From Tsukamurella tyrosinosolvens (GTDB lineage Bacteria > Actinomycetota > Actinomycetes > Mycobacteriales > Mycobacteriaceae): DNA of 64,000 bases. The translations under genes were made by a program, and so were the position numbers. Under the pieces are notes generated by a model. It saw only the letters and a list, made by a program, of their open reading frames with translations, did not search any database and was not told the DNA's origin. The stretch spans positions 2,170,001 to 2,234,000 of the forward strand of contig NZ_FNSA01000003.1 of assembly GCF_900104775.1 (NCBI RefSeq), in the 5' to 3' direction. Below, piece after piece: positions 56,498 to 64,000 of this stretch (position 1 is the stretch's first letter; each line of letters opens with the position of its first letter).

Positions 56498-57439
56498 ATG
56501 GCGAAAGCAGTAGTGGCACAGGCGTTCGGAGGGCCCGAGGTCCTCGCGGTGGTCGAGCGGGAGCTGCCGGCCCCCGGGCCCGGTGAGGTCGTGGTCGAAT
56601 TCAAGGCGATCGGGGTCAACCCCATCGATTACAAGCTCTACAGCGGAGCGTTCGGCGACGATCCGTCGACGCTGCCGCAGACCGTCGGCAGCGAGGGTGC
56701 GGGGGTGGTGACCGCGGTCGGTCCCGACGCCGTCGGACCGAGGGGCCCGATCGCCGTCGGCGACGAGGTCGTCGTCTACCGGGGTGACGGTGTTTACGCC
56801 TCCTCGGCGATCCAGTCGGCGCAGGCGGTGCTCCCGAAGCCGGAGAGCCTGGGCTGGGAGGACGCCGCCGGGCTGCTGCTCACGGGCGCGACGGCGTGGG
56901 ACGCCGTGGAGCGCATCGGAGTCGCCGCCGGCGACACCGTGCTCATCCACGGCGCAGCCGGCGGGGTCGGGCTGCTGGCGGTGCAGCTCGCGCGGCTCCG
57001 CGGCGCCACCGTGATCGGCACTGCACGGACCGCGAACCACGAGTACCTGCGCGGGATCGGCGCGATCCCCGTCGCGTACGACGACGGGCTCGCCGAGCGG
57101 GTCCGCGCCGTCGCGCCGGACGGGGTGACCGCCGCCATCGACACCGTGGGCACCGACGAGGCCGCCGACGTCTCGCTCGAGCTGGTGGCGGATCGGCAGA
57201 GGATCGTGACGATCGCGGGATTCGGTCGCGCCGCCCAGGACGGATTCCTCGCGATCGGTGGGCCCGACCCTGACAGCGCCCGCATCCGCGACGAGGCCCG
57301 CGGCCCGTTGCTGGATCTCGCGGGTGAGGGGAAGCTGGTGAATGCGGTCGCGAAGACGTTCCCGCTCGCCGACGCTGCGCGCGCTCACACCGAACTGAAG
57401 GCCGCCCATCCGATCGGGAAGTTCATCCTGATCCCTTAG
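56498..57439 (+). CDS. NADP-dependent quinone oxidoreductase-type MDR protein
   Basis: Zinc-free medium-chain dehydrogenase of 313 aa. Features: KAIGVNPIDYKLYSG, GSEGAGVVTAVGPDA, GDTVLIHGAAGGVGLLAVQLA with the NADPH-binding loop, and HPIGKFILIP at the end. Zinc ligands are absent, as in quinone oxidoreductases/zeta-crystallins. ATG 56498 starts the conserved N-terminus. Monocistronic, divergent from the DUF1877-like gene. Confidence 0.88.
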   Translation: MAKAVVAQAFGGPEVLAVVERELPAPGPGEVVVEFKAIGVNPIDYKLYSGAFGDDPSTLPQTVGSEGAGVVTAVGPDAVGPRGPIAVGDEVVVYRGDGVYASSAIQSAQAVLPKPESLGWEDAAGLLLTGATAWDAVERIGVAAGDTVLIHGAAGGVGLLAVQLARLRGATVIGTARTANHEYLRGIGAIPVAYDDGLAERVRAVAPDGVTAAIDTVGTDEAADVSLELVADRQRIVTIAGFGRAAQDGFLAIGGPDPDSARIRDEARGPLLDLAGEGKLVNAVAKTFPLADAARAHTELKAAHPIGKFILIP

Positions 57440-57481
57440 AGCTGTTCGCGGAATCGCCGACGTTTGGACGGCAATGAGCGC

Positions 57482-58657
57482 TCAGCGGGCTTCTCCGAGA
57501 ATGAGATACGCCGCTGCAGTGATCTGGTGAGCCTGGTCGGTTTGCGGAGCCTCCACTGCGGAGACGTAGCGGCCGCGAGATACGAAGCAGGTCGTCATCA
57601 GGATCGCTGATGCGGTTTCGCCCAGGCGGTACACATGACAGACCGACCCGGGTACCTGATCTACCGAGAATCGCTTCCGGATCAGGGCACCATTCAGTCG
57701 AACCTGGCCGGCGAGGAAGTCTCTGAGCGCGTCGGCGTCGGATGTCGTTCGCGCTCGGTAGACGGTGTTGATTCCCATCCCGACGAGGTCGACGCCGGTT
57801 CGGTCGAACGTGCTGCTCGCGGCGACGGTGTCGGGTTCGTCGAGGGCCTGGATGCGGGCGCTGCGATATCCGTACTCGGCGTAGAAGCCGTATTCGCTCG
57901 GAGTCTGATTCTGGACCGTGTACGACACGATCTGATCGCGGTCCGCGGTCAACATCGTCGCGAGTTCACCTTCAGGTGCGTGGTACCCGCCTAGACGGTC
58001 CACCTGCAGGTCGATGGCCTTGCCCACGAGCTCCTGGGCCCGCCCGGTCGTGCGCGCAAAGGCGGTGATGTACGCGACGGTCGAACCTACAGATGAGATC
58101 GCCACCAGCGACCGACTCCCCGCTCCCGGGATTGTCGTATCGGTGATCGGAACCCGGCGGTCCGCCGAGTCGCCGACTCGGACGCCGCTGTCGGCGGTCC
58201 TCAGGTCGTCGGCGAGAGACTTCGCATGATCCGGTGTATCGGTCTGGAAGAGTTGCGTCGACATCATTTCGCTGTAGTCGCCGGTCTGGCGAACCGACTT
58301 GTAGCCGTACCGGTATCCGTTCCGGCGGAGGATCGGCGCGCTGTTCGAGATGGGGGCCGCGTTGTCGGCGGACATGAGCGGCCCGAGGTATCCAGCAGAC
58401 CGGGTGAGGCTCGGATCCACGTCGGGGGCTGACAGAATCCTCTCACCTAGATAGTTCGCGGCGAGTACGAGGCGTTGCGCGTCATTCGGTGGCAGCACGG
58501 GACGCGGTGCGGTGTTGTACGAACCGGGGTTGATGGATGTGCCTGCGGTCGACGCCGAGGGGTTCCCAGGGATTGCTGCGGAGCACGCGGTCACCAGCAT
58601 CAGGAGCATTGCCACGGTCCCCAGTCGCCACGCCCGCGTTGCTTCTCGTTGGTGCAC
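57482..58657 (-). CDS. DUF7373-like lipoprotein
   Basis: Lipoprotein of 391 aa. Signal peptide with lipobox LVTAC (Cys25), then a Ser/Pro-rich linker and a large extracytoplasmic domain without known catalytic motifs. Text such as NGYRYGYKSVRQTGDYSEMM and LGETASAILMTTCFVSRGRYV fits the DUF7373 family of mycobacterial-type lipoproteins, from memory. Two C-terminal cysteines could form a disulfide. Function unknown; it is cell-envelope associated. Confidence 0.7.
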   Translation of the reverse strand: MHQREATRAWRLGTVAMLLMLVTACSAAIPGNPSASTAGTSINPGSYNTAPRPVLPPNDAQRLVLAANYLGERILSAPDVDPSLTRSAGYLGPLMSADNAAPISNSAPILRRNGYRYGYKSVRQTGDYSEMMSTQLFQTDTPDHAKSLADDLRTADSGVRVGDSADRRVPITDTTIPGAGSRSLVAISSVGSTVAYITAFARTTGRAQELVGKAIDLQVDRLGGYHAPEGELATMLTADRDQIVSYTVQNQTPSEYGFYAEYGYRSARIQALDEPDTVAASSTFDRTGVDLVGMGINTVYRARTTSDADALRDFLAGQVRLNGALIRKRFSVDQVPGSVCHVYRLGETASAILMTTCFVSRGRYVSAVEAPQTDQAHQITAAAYLILGEAR

Positions 58658-58687
58658 CGTCTGATCGTGGCACGGTGTGCTTACCCA

Positions 58688-59890
58688 TCACTTGCTCTTC
58701 GGTTGGAGCCATTCAGGCAATGAGGCCGTGAGGAGAAGTGTCGCCCACTGAACCTCATCGTGGCCGCCGGAGTAGACGGTGTGCTCGACGTCGTGACCCG
58801 CGGCGCGCGCCGAGGCGGCCAGATCGCGCACGCCCGGCGTGAGTTCCTCCTCGAAAGCCCCGGAGGCAAGGCGGATCGAGAACCCGCCGGGCGGGCACCC
58901 GCGGACCACATCGTGGATCCAGCCATGCCGTTCCGTGACGTCGGAGGGCAGCCCGGTGAGGCCGGGCCGCCACCACACGGAGGGGGAGTAGGCGAGAACC
59001 TCGTCGACGAGATCGGGGTTCCGCGCCGCGAACGCGAGTGCCGCGAGGCCGCCCAGGCTCTGACCGGCGATGGTCACCCGGCCAAGGGGGCCCGTCACCA
59101 TCCGAGCGGCAGGGAGCGCATCCTCGGTGATCGCCGGGAACAGGGCATCGTGGGCACCGAGAAACCGGAGGCGCTCACTGGGATCGGCGGGCGAGTCGAT
59201 GCCGAGCACGGCGCACCGTCGGCCCGCGGCGGCGAGGACGTCGGGCAGGCGGAACCGGTCGAGCCACACGTCGGCGTCGAAGGCGATGACCAGGTCCATC
59301 GCGCCCGCGCCGGACGGCACGGACAGCCGGTACCGGAGGGGCGCAGGTGCCAGATCGACGGTGCGGTCGAGCGCCGTCGACGTCGTGGCCGGCGATGCGG
59401 TCCAGACGTCGATCCGGGGTGCGTCGGGTCCGGCGAGGACCGATCCGAAGGGCGAGTTCGCCAGCGCGGCAGCGTTGTGCGGGTCGATCCGTGCGCGGCG
59501 GAGCAGTTCGCGCGGGGGCGGGATCTCCTCGGTCCCTGCATCGCCCGCGGCGTGCAACGGGAGCATGCGGTAGGTGGCCAGCACGTCGCGCGGTACGGCG
59601 AGCTCGACGAACCACAGGTCGCTCGCGGCCCGGCGCCGCATCATTCCGCGGGCCACGTGCCGCTTGTCGGTGAGGCGGTTCACCCAGAGGTATGCGCCCC
59701 CGGCGGGGTCCCCGGGAGCGGGGCGCCACGTGAAGAGCGCCCGTACCCGCGTCGGGTCGTCGGGGTCGTCGGTGAGGAGCGGTCTGCCGAGAGACTGCAG
59801 CGTGGCCACGGTCGCCACGGCGAGTGGCTCGACCTCGTGGACGATGCAGTGCCGCAACGCATCCGGCGACGGCGCCGGGTGGACCGTCAT
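58688..59890 (-). CDS. enterochelin esterase-like (Fes family) alpha/beta hydrolase
   Basis: Protein of 400 aa with an N-terminal Fes-like beta-sandwich (RVRALFTWRPAPGDPAGGAY, LWVNRLTDKRH, LWFVELAVPRDVLATYRML) and a C-terminal esterase domain: nucleophile Ser in TIAGQSLGGLAALAFA, then SPSVWWRPG, and His in VYSGGHDEVQW. Known relatives hydrolyse ferric enterobactin-type siderophores. No signal peptide, so cytoplasmic. It overlaps the upstream membrane protein gene by four bases (ATGA). Confidence 0.85.
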   Translation of the reverse strand: MTVHPAPSPDALRHCIVHEVEPLAVATVATLQSLGRPLLTDDPDDPTRVRALFTWRPAPGDPAGGAYLWVNRLTDKRHVARGMMRRRAASDLWFVELAVPRDVLATYRMLPLHAAGDAGTEEIPPPRELLRRARIDPHNAAALANSPFGSVLAGPDAPRIDVWTASPATTSTALDRTVDLAPAPLRYRLSVPSGAGAMDLVIAFDADVWLDRFRLPDVLAAAGRRCAVLGIDSPADPSERLRFLGAHDALFPAITEDALPAARMVTGPLGRVTIAGQSLGGLAALAFAARNPDLVDEVLAYSPSVWWRPGLTGLPSDVTERHGWIHDVVRGCPPGGFSIRLASGAFEEELTPGVRDLAASARAAGHDVEHTVYSGGHDEVQWATLLLTASLPEWLQPKSK

Positions 59891-60420
59891 GTCGTCGGCT
59901 CCAGCCCCGTGACCGGCGCCGCGTCCTCGGGCTCGGCTCGGGTGCCCCGGCGGACGCAGTAGGCGGCGAGGAAGGCTCCGGCCGCGGTGATGGAGCAGAG
60001 GACGGTGGCGGCGACGTCGTTCTTGTGCTCCACCTTGCGAACGCTCCTGGTGCGTGCGTAGTCGTACGGGGACGGCGCGGCCGAGATCCCGCGTTGTAGT
60101 GCGGCACGGTGGGCATCGAATTCCGAGACGGGCGCCGCGGCGGCCGGCGCGTAGAGGTCGAACGTCGAGTTCCCCTTCGAGACGATCATCCAGCAGGTGT
60201 CGGCCGGCCCCATGGGGCGTCCCTCACAGCGCACCGCTCCGCCGGGCTCCCGCACGAGGTCCGTGCCAAGGGTGATCGCGCGCCAGGTGACGACGACGCC
60301 GATCACGATCAGCAGAACCGGCAGCACTTTCGCGGCGAGGCGGTCGTTCTCGGCCGCGAGCTCGGCGCGGTAGGCCTTCGCCTCCTCGCTGCCCTCGTCC
60401 GCCCGGTCGAACACCCCCAC
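59887..60420 (-). CDS. two-helix membrane protein of unknown function
   Basis: Protein of about 177 aa: a charged N-terminus ([20 protein letters not shown]), one helix ([19 protein letters not shown]), an extracytoplasmic loop with two cysteines ([19 protein letters not shown]), a second helix ([17 protein letters not shown]) and a basic tail. GTG 60420 or 60414 is the likely start, because the frame further upstream is antisense to hisH. Cotranscribed with the Fes-like esterase. Confidence 0.55.
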   Translation of the reverse strand: MGVFDRADEGSEEAKAYRAELAAENDRLAAKVLPVLLIVIGVVVTWRAITLGTDLVREPGGAVRCEGRPMGPADTCWMIVSKGNSTFDLYAPAAAAPVSEFDAHRAALQRGISAAPSPYDYARTRSVRKVEHKNDVAATVLCSITAAGAFLAAYCVRRGTRAEPEDAAPVTGLEPTT

Positions 60421-60477
60421 CAGCCCAGCGTAATACTGCGATGCGGTGCCTTCTCCGGGCCGATTAGGCTGGACGGC

Positions 60478-61107
60478 ATGAAGACGGTGGCGATCCTCGA
60501 CTACGGCTCCGGCAACATCCGGTCCGCGCATCGCGCGATGGAGCGGGCCGGCGCCGAGGTCACGGTGACCTCGGACGCGAAGACCGCGCTCGCCGCCGAC
60601 GGCCTCCTCGTCCCCGGCGTCGGCGCCTACGAGGCGTGCATGGCCGGGCTCAAGGCGGTGCAGGGCGACCGCATCATCGGCGAGCGGCTCGCCGGCGGCC
60701 GACCCGTGATGGGCATCTGCGTGGGCATGCAGATCCTCTTCGAGAAGGGGATCGAGTTCGGCGTCGAGACCGAGGGCTGCGGCGAGTGGCCCGGCACCGT
60801 CGAACGGCTGCAGGCCGAGGTCGTTCCGCACATGGGCTGGAACACCGTCGAGGCCGCCGAGGGCTCGAAGCTCTTCGCCGGCACCGATGCCGACACCCGC
60901 TTCTACTTCGTGCACTCCTACGCCGCGCAGAAGTGGGAGCTCGACATCGCCGACCACATCCGCGCGCCGAAGGTCACCTGGGCCGATCACGGCGGCCGGT
61001 TCGTGGCCGCGGTCGAGAACGGACCGCTGTGGGCCACGCAGTTCCACCCCGAGAAGAGCGGCGACGCCGGCGCGGTGCTCCTGAAGAACTGGGTGGGCAC
61101 GCTGTGA
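60478..61107 (+). CDS. hisH: imidazole glycerol phosphate synthase, glutaminase subunit
   Basis: Class-I glutamine amidotransferase of 209 aa supplying ammonia to HisF. Nucleophile Cys in [13 protein letters not shown]; His-Glu in [10 protein letters not shown]-terminal [17 protein letters not shown]. It restarts the histidine pathway after the 24-kb interruption and leads hisH - small membrane gene - priA - impA - hisF - hisI. The stop overlaps the next GTG. Confidence 0.96.
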   Translation: MKTVAILDYGSGNIRSAHRAMERAGAEVTVTSDAKTALAADGLLVPGVGAYEACMAGLKAVQGDRIIGERLAGGRPVMGICVGMQILFEKGIEFGVETEGCGEWPGTVERLQAEVVPHMGWNTVEAAEGSKLFAGTDADTRFYFVHSYAAQKWELDIADHIRAPKVTWADHGGRFVAAVENGPLWATQFHPEKSGDAGAVLLKNWVGTL

Positions 61108-61358
61108 GCGGCAAGCGCGGGCTCTCCCTGGGCCGCCTCGCCCTGTTCTCCCTCGGCGCGGCCGTCGCGGTGCTCGGCGTGGCGGTTCTCCTGCTCAACG
61201 TGCTGCGCCCGAGCCCGGCCGTCGGGCTGCTCATCGTCGCCGTGGGGCTCGTCGGCGCGGTCGCGGCGATGGGGATCGTCTCCAACCGGATCGTCGGGCG
61301 CGCCGTCGGGAACGCCGAGGACCGGGAGCCCGGAAAGTCGGATGACACGACGCACTAG
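61104..61358 (+). CDS. two-helix small membrane protein inside the his operon
   Basis: Protein of 84 aa starting at GTG 61104 (GTGA overlap with hisH). Two helices (about residues 10-30 and 36-58) and a charged C-terminus ([15 protein letters not shown]). Nothing links it to histidine synthesis except position. No family recognised; I do not recall a counterpart between hisH and hisA in M. tuberculosis. Confidence 0.6.
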   Translation: MSGKRGLSLGRLALFSLGAAVAVLGVAVLLLNVLRPSPAVGLLIVAVGLVGAVAAMGIVSNRIVGRAVGNAEDREPGKSDDTTH

Positions 61359-61367
61359 GCTGGTCGC

Positions 61368-62102
61368 GTGAGTCTGGTACTTCTTCCCGCAGTCGACGTC
61401 GCCGAGGGCCGGGCCGTGCGCCTCGTGCAGGGGGAGGCCGGCAGCGAGACGGCCTACGGGTCGCCGCGCGACGCCGCCCTCGCCTGGCAGAACGACGGGG
61501 CGGAGTGGGTCCACCTCGTCGACCTCGACGCGGCCTTCGGCAAGGGCAGCAACCGCGAGCTCCTCGCCGGTGTCATCGGCGAACTGGACGTCAAGGTCGA
61601 GCTGTCGGGCGGCATCCGCGACGACGACTCCCTGGCCGCGGCCCTCGCGACCGGCTGCGCCCGCGTGAACCTCGGCACCGCGGCCATCGAGAACCCGGAC
61701 TGGTGCGCCAGCGCCATCGCCCGCCACGGCGACAAGATCGCGGTCGGCCTCGACGTCAAGCAGCTCGACGGCCAGTGGCGGCTGCGCGGCCGCGGCTGGG
61801 TCACCGACGGCGGCGACCTGTGGGAGGTCCTCGAGCGGCTCAACAACGACGGCTGCAGCCGCTACGTGGTCACCGACGTCTCCAAGGACGGCACCCTGAC
61901 CGGCCCCAATCTCGACCTGCTCGCCGCCGTCGCGGCCGCCACCGACGCGCCCGTCGTCGCCTCCGGCGGCATTTCCGCGCTCGAGGACCTGACGGCGATC
62001 GCGACCCTCGTCGACCAGGGCGTGGATTCCGCGATCATCGGCAAGGCGCTCTACGCCGGACGGTTCACCCTCCCCGAGGCGCTCGACGCGGTGTCGCGCT
62101 AG
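61368..62102 (+). CDS. priA: phosphoribosyl isomerase A (bifunctional HisA/TrpF)
   Basis: TIM-barrel isomerase of 244 aa: [20 protein letters not shown] with the first catalytic Asp, [31 protein letters not shown] with the second, and [12 protein letters not shown]. In actinobacteria this protein serves both histidine (ProFAR) and tryptophan (PRA) synthesis, so PriA is assigned from taxonomy. GTG start; the stop overlaps the impA start by one base. Confidence 0.94.
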   Translation: MSLVLLPAVDVAEGRAVRLVQGEAGSETAYGSPRDAALAWQNDGAEWVHLVDLDAAFGKGSNRELLAGVIGELDVKVELSGGIRDDDSLAAALATGCARVNLGTAAIENPDWCASAIARHGDKIAVGLDVKQLDGQWRLRGRGWVTDGGDLWEVLERLNNDGCSRYVVTDVSKDGTLTGPNLDLLAAVAAATDAPVVASGGISALEDLTAIATLVDQGVDSAIIGKALYAGRFTLPEALDAVSR

Positions 62103-62965
62103 TGACCGCCCTGCCCGACGGCTTCACGGCCGACCCCGACCGGCTCCTCGCCCTCGCCGGCGAGGCGCTCGACGCCGTCGCGCCCCGCTTCATCGAGGGC
62201 GTCGGCGCGCCCGCGTCCGTCGCGAAGGGCCCGGCCGACTTCGCCACCGACCTCGACCTCGAACTGGAGCGGCGCATCACGGCCGCCGTCGCCGAGGCCA
62301 CGGGAGTCCCGGTACACGGCGAGGAGTACGGCGGCCCGGCGGTCGACGAGGGCACCGTCTGGGTCCTCGACCCCATCGACGGCACCTTCAACTACTCCGC
62401 CGGGTACCCGGCCACCGGCACGCTCCTCGGCCTGCTGCACGACGGCAAGCCCGTGGCCGGGCTGGCCTGGTTCCCGCTCGTCGGAGACGCCTTCGCCGGC
62501 CACGTCGCCGGTCCCGTCCGCAACCGCGGCGAGGTGCTCCCGCGACTCGCGCAGGGCGGCCTCGACGACGCCATGATCGCCGTCGGCAGCTTCAGCCGCG
62601 GCAGCAACGGACACTTCCCCGGCGACTTCCGGTACGCCATCCTCGGCGAGGTCTCGCGGCGCGTCGCCCGGGTGCGGCAGTTCGGGTCGACCGGCGTCGA
62701 CCTCGCGTACACCGCGTCCGGCGCGCTGGGCGGTGCCGTCGTCTTCGGGCACCACGCCTGGGACAACGCCGCGGGAGCGGCGCTGGTCCTCGCCGCCGGT
62801 GGCCGGGTCACCGACCTCGCGGGCGAGGACTGGCACGTCGGTTCCGACTCGGTGCTGGCCGGCGCCCCCGGCGTCTACGACGAGCTGCTCGCGATCGTCC
62901 GGTCGGTGGGCGCACCGTCGGACTACCGCGGCGACCCCGGGCATTCCGGAACCCTGAGCTACTAG
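62102..62965 (+). CDS. impA: inositol monophosphatase-family phosphatase (ImpA)
   Basis: Mg-dependent phosphatase of 287 aa: VHGEEYGG (Glu ligand), [18 protein letters not shown] (DPxDGT metal site) and [19 protein letters not shown] (WDxAAG). It sits between priA and hisF exactly as impA in M. tuberculosis. In this position it is a candidate histidinol-phosphate phosphatase (a step not otherwise encoded here) or an inositol phosphatase. GTG start at 62102. Confidence 0.9.
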   Translation: MTALPDGFTADPDRLLALAGEALDAVAPRFIEGVGAPASVAKGPADFATDLDLELERRITAAVAEATGVPVHGEEYGGPAVDEGTVWVLDPIDGTFNYSAGYPATGTLLGLLHDGKPVAGLAWFPLVGDAFAGHVAGPVRNRGEVLPRLAQGGLDDAMIAVGSFSRGSNGHFPGDFRYAILGEVSRRVARVRQFGSTGVDLAYTASGALGGAVVFGHHAWDNAAGAALVLAAGGRVTDLAGEDWHVGSDSVLAGAPGVYDELLAIVRSVGAPSDYRGDPGHSGTLSY

Positions 62966-62990
62966 ACACTTTCGAAGGAGGCCTCGACCG

Positions 62991-63767
62991 ATGACGGTGG
63001 CCGTGCGCGTGATCCCGTGCCTGGACGTCGACGACGGGCGCGTCGTCAAGGGCGTCAACTTCCAGAACCTGCGCGACGCGGGCGATCCCGTCGAACTCGC
63101 GGCCGCGTACGACGCGCAGGGCGCCGACGAGCTGACCTTCCTCGACGTGACCGCGTCGAGCTCCGGGCGCGGCACGATGCTCGACGTCGTGCGCCGCACC
63201 GCCGAGCAGGTGTTCATCCCGCTCACCGTCGGTGGCGGCGTCCGCTCGGTCGAGGACGTCGACACCCTGCTCCGCGCCGGTGCCGACAAGGTCTCCGTGA
63301 ACACCGCGGCGATCGTCCGCCCGGAGTTGCTCCGCGAGCTGTCCAACCGGTTCGGCAGCCAGTGCATCGTGCTCTCCGTCGACGCCCGCTCCGTGCCGGA
63401 CGGTGAGGAGCCGACACCGTCGGGCTGGGAGGTCACCACGCACGGCGGCCGCAAGGGCACCGGGATCGACGCGATCGAATGGGCCCGCCGAGGTGAGGAA
63501 CTGGGCGTGGGGGAGATCCTGCTCAACTCCATGGACGCCGACGGCACCAAGGCCGGCTTCGACCTGCGGATGATCACCGCCGCCCGCGCGGCCGTGCACA
63601 TCCCCGTCATCGCCTCGGGCGGCGCCGGCGCGGTCGAGCACTTCGCGCCGGCCGTCGAGGCGGGTGCCGACGCCGTGCTCGCCGCCAGCGTCTTCCACTT
63701 CGGGGACATGACCATCGGTCAGGTCAAGGACGAGATGGCCACGCACGGTCTGGTGGTGCGGCGATGA
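62991..63767 (+). CDS. hisF: imidazole glycerol phosphate synthase, cyclase subunit
   Basis: TIM-barrel cyclase of 258 aa: [20 protein letters not shown] with the catalytic Asp, [31 protein letters not shown] with the second catalytic Asp, and [13 protein letters not shown]. Strong AAGGAGG ribosome-binding site. ATGA overlap with hisI. Works as a heterodimer with HisH. Confidence 0.97.
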   Translation: MTVAVRVIPCLDVDDGRVVKGVNFQNLRDAGDPVELAAAYDAQGADELTFLDVTASSSGRGTMLDVVRRTAEQVFIPLTVGGGVRSVEDVDTLLRAGADKVSVNTAAIVRPELLRELSNRFGSQCIVLSVDARSVPDGEEPTPSGWEVTTHGGRKGTGIDAIEWARRGEELGVGEILLNSMDADGTKAGFDLRMITAARAAVHIPVIASGGAGAVEHFAPAVEAGADAVLAASVFHFGDMTIGQVKDEMATHGLVVRR

Positions 63768-64000
63768 CCGGACTCGACGAGGCGATCGCCGATCGGCTCA
63801 AGCGCAACGCCGACGGCCTCGTCGCCGCCATCGCCCAGGAGGAGGGCACCGGCGACGTCCTCATGCTGGCCTGGATGAACGACGAGGCCCTCGCGCGCAC
63901 GCTCGCCACCCGGAAGGGCACCTACTACTCGCGGTCGCGGCAGCAACTGTGGATCAAGGGCGAGACCTCCGGGCACGTGCAGGAGGTCGTCGACGTGCGG
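63764..64000 (+). CDS. hisI: phosphoribosyl-AMP cyclohydrolase, N-terminal part (runs off the window)
   Basis: The first 79 codons are present. Diagnostic text: [32 protein letters not shown], seen as [14 protein letters not shown] and [19 protein letters not shown]. It opens the PRAMP ring in histidine synthesis. The zinc-binding cysteines lie just beyond the right edge. ATG overlaps the hisF stop. Confidence 0.95.
   Translation, partial: MTGLDEAIADRLKRNADGLVAAIAQEEGTGDVLMLAWMNDEALARTLATRKGTYYSRSRQQLWIKGETSGHVQEVVDVR

Overview
The window is high-GC DNA (roughly 70% by eye) with the dense, overlapping gene layout of an actinobacterium. Gene order and content point to the Mycobacteriales, plausibly Tsukamurella or a close relative. 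The core genes follow the Mycobacterium tuberculosis order ilvA - treZ/treY - bioA-bioF-bioD - bioB-bsaP-DUF2567 - nrtR - nadABC - hisDCB - hisH-priA-impA-hisF-hisI. A DUF7373-type lipoprotein and F420/luciferase-like oxidoreductases fit the same assignment. I see no tRNA, rRNA, CRISPR array, insertion sequence or phage gene.

Region by region: 1-5692 holds a NarL-type two-component pair (cut at the left edge), two small membrane proteins, ilvA, and small genes including a PPOX-fold oxidoreductase and a putative CPBP membrane protease. 5693-12703 (minus strand) carries two luciferase-like oxidoreductases and the trehalose pathway genes treZ and treY with an unknown gene between them. 12802-19707 is biotin synthesis (bioAFD, bioB, bsaP) with palindromes resembling BioQ operators, plus a secreted PAP2 phosphatase, a DUF2567 membrane protein and a CE1759-family FMN reductase. 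19710-22831 has the CE1758-type monooxygenase partner, a membrane protein and an acyl-ACP desaturase. 22865-27015 is NAD de novo synthesis (nrtR divergent from nadABC). 26972-29920 pairs DoxX and DM13 proteins with an OmpR-type two-component system. 29921-33373 holds assorted enzymes and regulators, including adhC-like, VOC/AraC and plsC genes.

The histidine operon is split. hisDCB lies at 33528-36609 and hisH-priA-impA-hisF-hisI at 60478-64000, with about 24 kb between. That interval contains an M61 peptidase lipoprotein behind an AT-rich inverted repeat, then a purine/allantoin catabolic island (38671-55989): allantoinase, NCS1 permease, racemase-like protein, dicarboxylate symporter, nucleoside phosphorylase, AllE, DUF6986 protein, guanine deaminase, XdhC/B/A, NCS2 permease and an IclR regulator. 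Copies of a TTCCG-N5-CGGAA palindrome precede nearly every transcription unit of the island, which reads as one regulon under that IclR protein. The rest of the interval holds a DUF1877-like protein, a quinone oxidoreductase, a DUF7373 lipoprotein, a Fes-like esterase and a membrane protein.

Main points for a second look: the inferred AllR-type regulon; an in-frame join of the dicarboxylate symporter to the phosphorylase that looks like a one-base deletion; a BioQ-like box exactly at the bioF start codon; and a dispersed 9-mer (CGACGGTGC) present about three dozen times, twice as perfect inverted pairs, once forming a terminator.
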